The position numbers and the translations under genes were made by a program. Source: Strongylocentrotus purpuratus (Eukaryota; Echinodermata; Echinoidea; Camarodonta; Strongylocentrotidae). From it: a DNA stretch of 64,000 nucleotides. Below the pieces are notes generated by a model that saw only the letters and a list, made by a program, of their open reading frames with translations, ran no database searches and had not been told where the DNA came from. Location of the stretch: NCBI RefSeq assembly GCF_000002235.5, contig NW_022145611.1, positions 19,342,114 to 19,406,113 on the forward strand, in the 5' to 3' direction. Positions 58,573 to 64,000 of the stretch are shown here, one piece after another (within the stretch, counting starts at the first letter, position 1; every line of letters starts with the position of its first letter).

Positions 58573-59971
58573 GTCTCGTGTGTTTTCTATATCTCCCTTC
58601 TATTTCTTTTAAGTTTATTCACTATACAACTATACAACATACACAAATACTCTGTGTGTCCATGCCTTGAACCATAATGCATGGCCGTACAGAGGAAATT
58701 TTCTGTTGGGAATCGTAATTGATTTCATTTTCTTTGTGTTTTTATTTTTATTTGTTGGGGCTGCCCCCTACGCTAGCCCCCCGATGCGTAGATTCATGAT
58801 TCAGTGGCAAAGCAATGGCCCGAGAGGCCCCAGGATCAAAACCGTGTCGATGTGCTATATTAGTGCCATTGTGTGAAGCATTAATCCTCAGTAATGTCAG
58901 TTATGACTTAAGGCCGTAGGTCCACTAGTTGATAAGCATAGTAGCAAACACACATGCTTTAGCAATCACGTAAAACAAACACTCGCAAAGTATTATTTAA
59001 TACAATCTGAGAATATATATTATTATCTATATCTATCACGAATAAATCATTGTTGAAATCATTCCATAAACCTTTATGACCAACAGTGTATAAATTTATT
59101 TAAATATAGCATCCGGTTTTGTGTAATGTCTAGGCCTGCTGTATATATTGCTTCTCTGTTTTGGTACGCACAGTATATCGAAGTATACATACTATTTATT
59201 GGGTACATGCTATCCGTTCTGATCCTCATTAATTCACAATGTTACACTACTTTATTTATTTGTTGTCACAAATGATTTGTGTATTTACTACACTAATGAA
59301 TGTATGAATTATTGTATTAGTGCAGGGTGCTGTAAATGAATACACACACACGCACACTCAATACACTCACACAACACACTCATACACAAAGACCGTTTAA
59401 ACACGTTTTCATTTTAAATTTCACCATATCATATTTCTTTTGAGGCGGCCATCCTAGTCAAGAATCGCTTATGATTGCGGTCTCCTGCACTTTTTCCACA
59501 GATAGCCTCATTCGGATAATACTTTCGTTATTATATGTATATATATTAATAACATTTTGACATGAAGTTACTATTGTTTGTATACTTCGTAGTATACCTT
59601 ACGTTTATATGTTCTTTGTTATTCAGATATTATATTTGGAAAAATGCAGAAATTAAATAAAATGAAAACAATATTATAAACTCACAAATCTCAAATATCA
59701 AGGTACTCATTTAAAATGCAGTTTACAACAACAATTTTCACAAAAAAGTGATCAATTATTGACTACTCGTTATCGAGTCTAAAGATTAAACTGCTCAGGA
59801 AATGTTGAGAGCATATACATATTTACGTTGGACTTGCTTTCATATTAACAATTTTATCGTTGGATTAGGCCTATAAGAACGTCACCAGAAAATTAAAACC
59901 ATTATGGGTTGTGCTCGAAGCTCATATCTTTGTTCTTATCGCCTTTTATAATTATCCATTCTCTTATTTTA
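58346..59971. other. Receptor unit 5 far-upstream flank
   Basis: Homologous to 12111-13792 and 32086-33708. A C-tract and (CT)n run lies near 58527-58577. No gene. Confidence 0.5.
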
Positions 59972-60262
59972 AAGTGTATGCGATGTAAAGTGTTCGATCT
60001 AAAATGTGCGATCTAAAGTGTGTAATGTAAAAAGTGCGATTAAAGTGTGCGATGAAAAGTTGATGATGTACAGTATGCAACATTAGCCTAAAGTTTGTGA
60101 TTTAAAGTGTCATATGTATATATGATATATTGAGAAGGATGTGAAGTTTGCCATGTGTAAAGTATGCGATGTAAAGTGTTATGTAAAGTGGGCGATATAA
60201 GGTGGTGCGATGTGATGTAAAATGTGTCATGTAAAGCGGTTGATGTTAATTGTGCGGTGTAA
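59972..60262. repeat. Minisatellite upstream of receptor unit 5
   Basis: GATGTAAAGTGTGC-type units, then a C-tract at about 60333-60348. Confidence 0.75.
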
Positions 60263-61765
60263 TTAGAAATGATCACATCAAGCACCCACACAAATACGAA
60301 ATGGGAATGCAGTAGCTGGTCGACTATTTTACACCCCCCCCCCCCCCCGTCCACCCCGACTATCGTCACCTCCTTTAAAAATAATATAATCCGAAAAAGG
60401 ATGAAACCATTACATAATTAAAAATTGAAAATAAATGGAAACATGCGTATCGAGCGTCGTGTAAAACAGTTTTTTATGGAACCAATGGGTTCGAATGGAA
60501 TTAATGGACCGAATCAAAGTGGTATGATGGTGACAGGTCCATATACATGCAGCAAGAGGGATGATTCACACGTTACACAATTTAAATACTTAACGTACAT
60601 GGAAGTACGAAGAAGGCAATGATTACACGTATCTATATAAAAAAAATCGCCTCATTTACACGAGCTCTACAGAAATCAAGAGAGGATCCATGATTTTGTT
60701 AAAGAAGGGAACAAAACATTTCTGACATGCACAAAGGAAAAGAAATATCACCTTTTCAAGGTGGATGCATTTTTAAATAAAATTGTATTTCAAAGGGAGC
60801 ACAGTTTTTTTCTTGATGTTGTACTTCAGGAATGGAAGACTGGTTTGTACACGGGGCACATGCCGCTAGTTTTGACTTACTAAAGTCGTCTCTAAATGAT
60901 ATTAATTTTAATGTTGATATCTCCCCTTCTTTTAGTGACTCTTTGAAAGCACCAATTTAGAGCGCTTATACTTCATGTTCGATCATTTTGAGCTCTTCAC
61001 TGCAAACAGGACAGGACCATATAATTTATTATCCCTCGAACCAATAAGTTGTGATTGAGGAAGACTTTTAGATAAACCATGAACGAAACATTATTGCAAC
61101 CTAAATACAATTTGTCATTTTCCTCTTTGGCATTGTCGTTTCATTACTGCTGGGCATAAGACCTAACCATACTAATGGCAACATAGTGAGAACGCGCAAC
61201 TAAATGGTAATCATCGGTAATTTACTTTATGAAAGCTGTATGGACGCTCTGTTGACAGCGATAAATAATAGATCATAAACGGGAAATTAAAAATTCATAT
61301 CAAAATTGCGTCCCTCATCAGAGCAACCATTCTCGTGTCAGTTATAAATAGCACCTTTGGGGAGAAGAGAGAAATATGAGATATTGGAGTTACTCTTTGA
61401 CAGTCATCACTCGAGGAAGCAAAGACACTTTTATTTCAGTGATAAAATAGAATATTCTTACAATATGTTTAAAAGCAAACCTTATAAACTGAAAGCGTTT
61501 CGAAGCAGCAATTGCTTATATAGGGGAAATAAGTGAACAAACGTGGATAAGCCTTATGATCTACCTTTTAGATCGGATTTTTTGTTTAATTCAGTAAGGA
61601 GTTAAATGTAATACCTGTGGCTGCAATTGTATCTGCGACTTAATTTTTCTGCTCATCGAATTGGCGCCAAAAAAAATGATTGTGAACAGAAATTGATTGT
61701 GACATCTCTGTCAGTTTCTTCCAACTTGAGATGCGAAGAACTTCAACGCATTCACAGAGGTAGAG
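60263..61765. other. Receptor unit 5 upstream flank
   Basis: Homologous to 14076-15572 and 34004-35516. No gene. Confidence 0.5.
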
Positions 61766-61953
61766 GTGTTGTTGTGGACTGTGAACCACTGCGTTGGAAT
61801 CCCTTTTGCCACATATGCCACACTCGACCCAGGTGTGGTAATAAGTGGGTACCTGGCAGGATTCATTCCTTGAATGCACTGAGCGCTACAGTTGCGGCAG
61901 CTATAGCTGTGGACCTGTGGTAATAATATCCAAAGTCTTCGGGAAGCGCTCAG
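61766..61953 (+). promoter_or_regulatory. Old SINE relic upstream of receptor unit 5 (alpha type)
   Basis: This is the alpha form (GTTGTTGTGGACTGTG, CGACCCAGGTGTGG), although the gene behind it is beta. It supports a sequence switch between 62035 and 62053. Confidence 0.5.
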
Positions 61954-62023
61954 AAAGGATATATCAAAACGTGATATACAAGGACGGCATAATATTATTT
62001 ACTATCCACAATCATCTTCTGTG

Positions 62024-62368
62024 ATGGCTAACATGAGGACAAACTACACCGCCGCATTTACCGAGAACATGGTTGTCTCTTTTACTGTTGTGAGACTCGT
62101 CTTAACCGGCATTGTTCTGGTGCTAACATCCATAACTTTGGCGATAATAATAATAATAATAATAATAGTACATTTATAAAGCGCAGAAACTATCCAACAT
62201 TAGGTATATATTCTACTGCGCTACAAGAGCTCCTGATATGCGATGTTCCTATTCAACAGAAAACTCTGGAAACAGCATAACATATTTCAAGTGAACATCA
62301 TATTGGCAGATACCATTACCAACCTTATCGGATTTGTATTTATTAGCCAGTCAGATGCTCATCATCGG
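62024..62368 (+). pseudogene. GPCR unit 5, exon 1 (alpha start, beta body), SINE-interrupted
   Basis: It has the alpha ATG (62024) and leader ANMRTNYTA, then beta sequence from the Ala codon on (AFTENMVVSFTVVRL). A 94-base SINE tail plus a duplicated GCGAT lies after the TM1 codons. Its ATA repeats translate to Ile and reach TAA within 13 codons, so the protein would end after TM1. TM2 resumes behind it and the GC donor (GCAAGT at 62369) is kept. Confidence 0.85.
62146..62239 (-). mobile_element. 5'-truncated SINE tail inserted in GPCR exon 1
   Basis: Read on the minus strand it ends GCGCTTTATAAATG and then (ATT)n, the typical SINE 3' end. Target duplication GCGAT at 62141-62145 and 62240-62244; units 3 and 4 have the single site. 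Confidence 0.85.
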
Positions 62369-63327
62369 GCAAGTATTTGTTTAAAACTTTTATTCCCGCG
62401 TATACGATTTTGAATGGCCCCAACCGAAAGATTTTCGTCAGATTTCCAAGAGCTCCGGTAATACATTGCCAGATACTGGAAATATTAGCGTGGAAGCTTT
62501 GATCTTTTCTCCCCTGAAGTTGACTTTTGGGGGCAAATTATAATGCCCAAACCTTTATCTAAATTACATTACTATTTACTTTTATTTTTCTTAGCAGCGA
62601 CAGTTTTCATCGTAGATTTTGAGTTTTGGCTCTGTCAAGATCAATAAGATTAGTGTGGCCATTATCGTAACTGGTTCATTCTCTACTCCCTCCCCCCCCC
62701 CCCCTCTCTCTCTCGATATCTATCCTAGTATATTTATGTTGAGGTCAAATCGATAGGTCACCGGATTGTCATTCCTTGAATTCATGTTTGCACCTATGGA
62801 CAGGTGGGCTAAAGCCAGGTTGGTAGTAGTAGTACGTTCTAGGCACGTTGAGCATTACTCGGGATGTATAAACATGTCTACATAGTTACATGCAGTTGTT
62901 ATTATTGTTATTATTATTATTGTTGTTGATGTTGTTGTTCATTTTATTATTATCATGATTATTATCACAATCAGCGACAACAGCATCGTTGTCATCACCA
63001 ATATGATCATTATCTTTTCATTTCATATAGAATTTCAGTATCATCTATTATCAAACTAATTCTCTCTCTCTCTCTCTTTCTCTTTCTCTCTAACTCTCTC
63101 TCTCTCTCTCTCTAATGACGTTTTCTTTCTCATTGTTTTTATTCTCCGTCTCTAGATATCATTCTTTTTTTAATGTGAGTGCTGAATCAATTTATTTGCT
63201 CAATACTGTTTCCCGTTAGGTTCGACTCAAAGTCGTTAACAAAACTCATCTATTAATTCCACCAATGCCAGGTCACTTTAATGATTCATAATTATGTAAT
63301 AATTTGTTTTTTAATCTAATCTTTCAG

Positions 63328-63930
63328 AATCCGTTTCTGTATGGTCTGGTGTCTATCCCGGTGGCAGTCTCGTTGGTAAACATCTTGTTGGTGGCGATAT
63401 ATCGATACATTAACATCGTCATGGATCCTTTTGGAAATCGCTCAATACTTACTACACCGCGATGTACCGTGGTCAGCATTTTAACATGGCTCGTCATTTC
63501 GAGTTTGGCTGTAATAGCCGCAGCTTTCCTCTCAACAGGACCTAATATTATTGTAACACTTATGATTGTTGCCCTTCTCGTAGTGACTGGGGTGCTCTAC
63601 ATCACCATTTATCGCGCGGTGTCAAGGAGCATGAATCACACCGAGCAACGATTGGCTGAGAACAAACGCATCCTCAAGACATTTGCTCTGGTTTATTGTA
63701 CAACTCTTGTATTTATGGGTACACTCGGGGTATCGCAATTTGTATATCACTACACGGGTGTCCCGAAGGCCATCGCAGGGTATATCGGTTTATCTGGAGA
63801 AATGTCTGTTATTTTGGGCACAATGTCAAATTCACTCATATACTGGTGGCGACTGCAAGAGTTTCGTTCGGTCATCATGTTCCTTAAGTGTAAGAGACCT
63901 ACGGTTCAAGTTTCAACCCATAGGTTTTGA
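63328..63930 (+). pseudogene. GPCR unit 5, exon 2 (beta type), open
   Basis: Follows CTTTCAG and is almost identical to unit 3 exon 2 through TM3-TM7. A small duplication near the end (GTTCAAGTTTCAACCC) changes the last residues to VSTHRF. The exon is intact; the gene is disabled by the SINE tail in exon 1. Confidence 0.8.
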
Positions 63931-64000
63931 ATGACAGAGTGATACAGTCATATATCATAAAGATAATATAGGTTTTCCCGGTCAATTTCGCAACTCTCCC

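Overview
The window looks like nuclear DNA of a marine deuterostome invertebrate, most likely an echinoderm. It is AT-rich and intron-bearing, and it is packed with microsatellites, MITEs, LINE pieces and tRNA-derived SINEs. The full-length SINE here carries a body (CCTTTGGCAAG, then CTCTCCACCCAGGTG and a GGGTACCCGG-like block) of a kind I associate with echinoderm genomes. The organism call rests on that and on the receptor type, not on a database match.

Layout. Five tandem copies of one two-exon receptor gene, all on the + strand, form the backbone: unit 1 (4049-10539), unit 2 (15831-17928), unit 3 (35819-37564), unit 4 (41282-43203) and unit 5 (62024-63930). They encode a rhodopsin-like seven-helix receptor of about 286 residues with atypical motifs: YRY in place of DRY, and NSLIY in place of NPxxY. 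Exon 1 carries TM1-TM2, exon 2 carries TM3-TM7, and the phase-0 intron uses a GC-AG splice pair in every copy. Two sequence types exist, alpha (units 1 and 2) and beta (unit 3). Units 4 and 5 are mosaics of the two. Only unit 2 reads as intact. Unit 1 is frameshifted and interrupted by a PIF/Harbinger transposon. Unit 3 has a frameshift and no start codon at the usual place. Unit 4 lacks the same start and is shifted at the end of TM7. Unit 5 has a SINE tail inside exon 1.

Between the receptors lies a segment present twice (about 16465-30715 and 41851-56400). Each copy holds a three-exon gene (23020-27669 and 46423-53105) that joins a host-like N-terminal module to a complete LINE-type APE endonuclease domain. 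It stops just before where reverse transcriptase would begin. About 0.7 kb downstream in both copies lies a decayed LINE reverse transcriptase. The two endonuclease genes are open throughout. They differ mostly by amino-acid-changing substitutions and, except near the 3' end, by multiples of three bases, while their second introns differ at only about five sites. This captured, spliced and apparently fast-changing endonuclease gene is the most interesting object in the window.

The rest is repeat. Each receptor is preceded by a GATGTAAAGTGTGC-type minisatellite, a C-tract, about 1.5 kb of unit-specific flank and an old SINE relic ending about 70-115 bases before the start codon. The segmental copies date many insertions, because the paralogous position is often empty. 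Examples are a hAT MITE with 8-bp duplications, a TIR element at 19503-20536, a reverse LINE end at 21094-22025, a 1.65-kb minisatellite-bearing insertion and a full-length SINE in endonuclease intron 1 of copy B, and a truncated LINE at 56401-58235. I saw no rRNA, CRISPR, retroviral or Polinton sequence.
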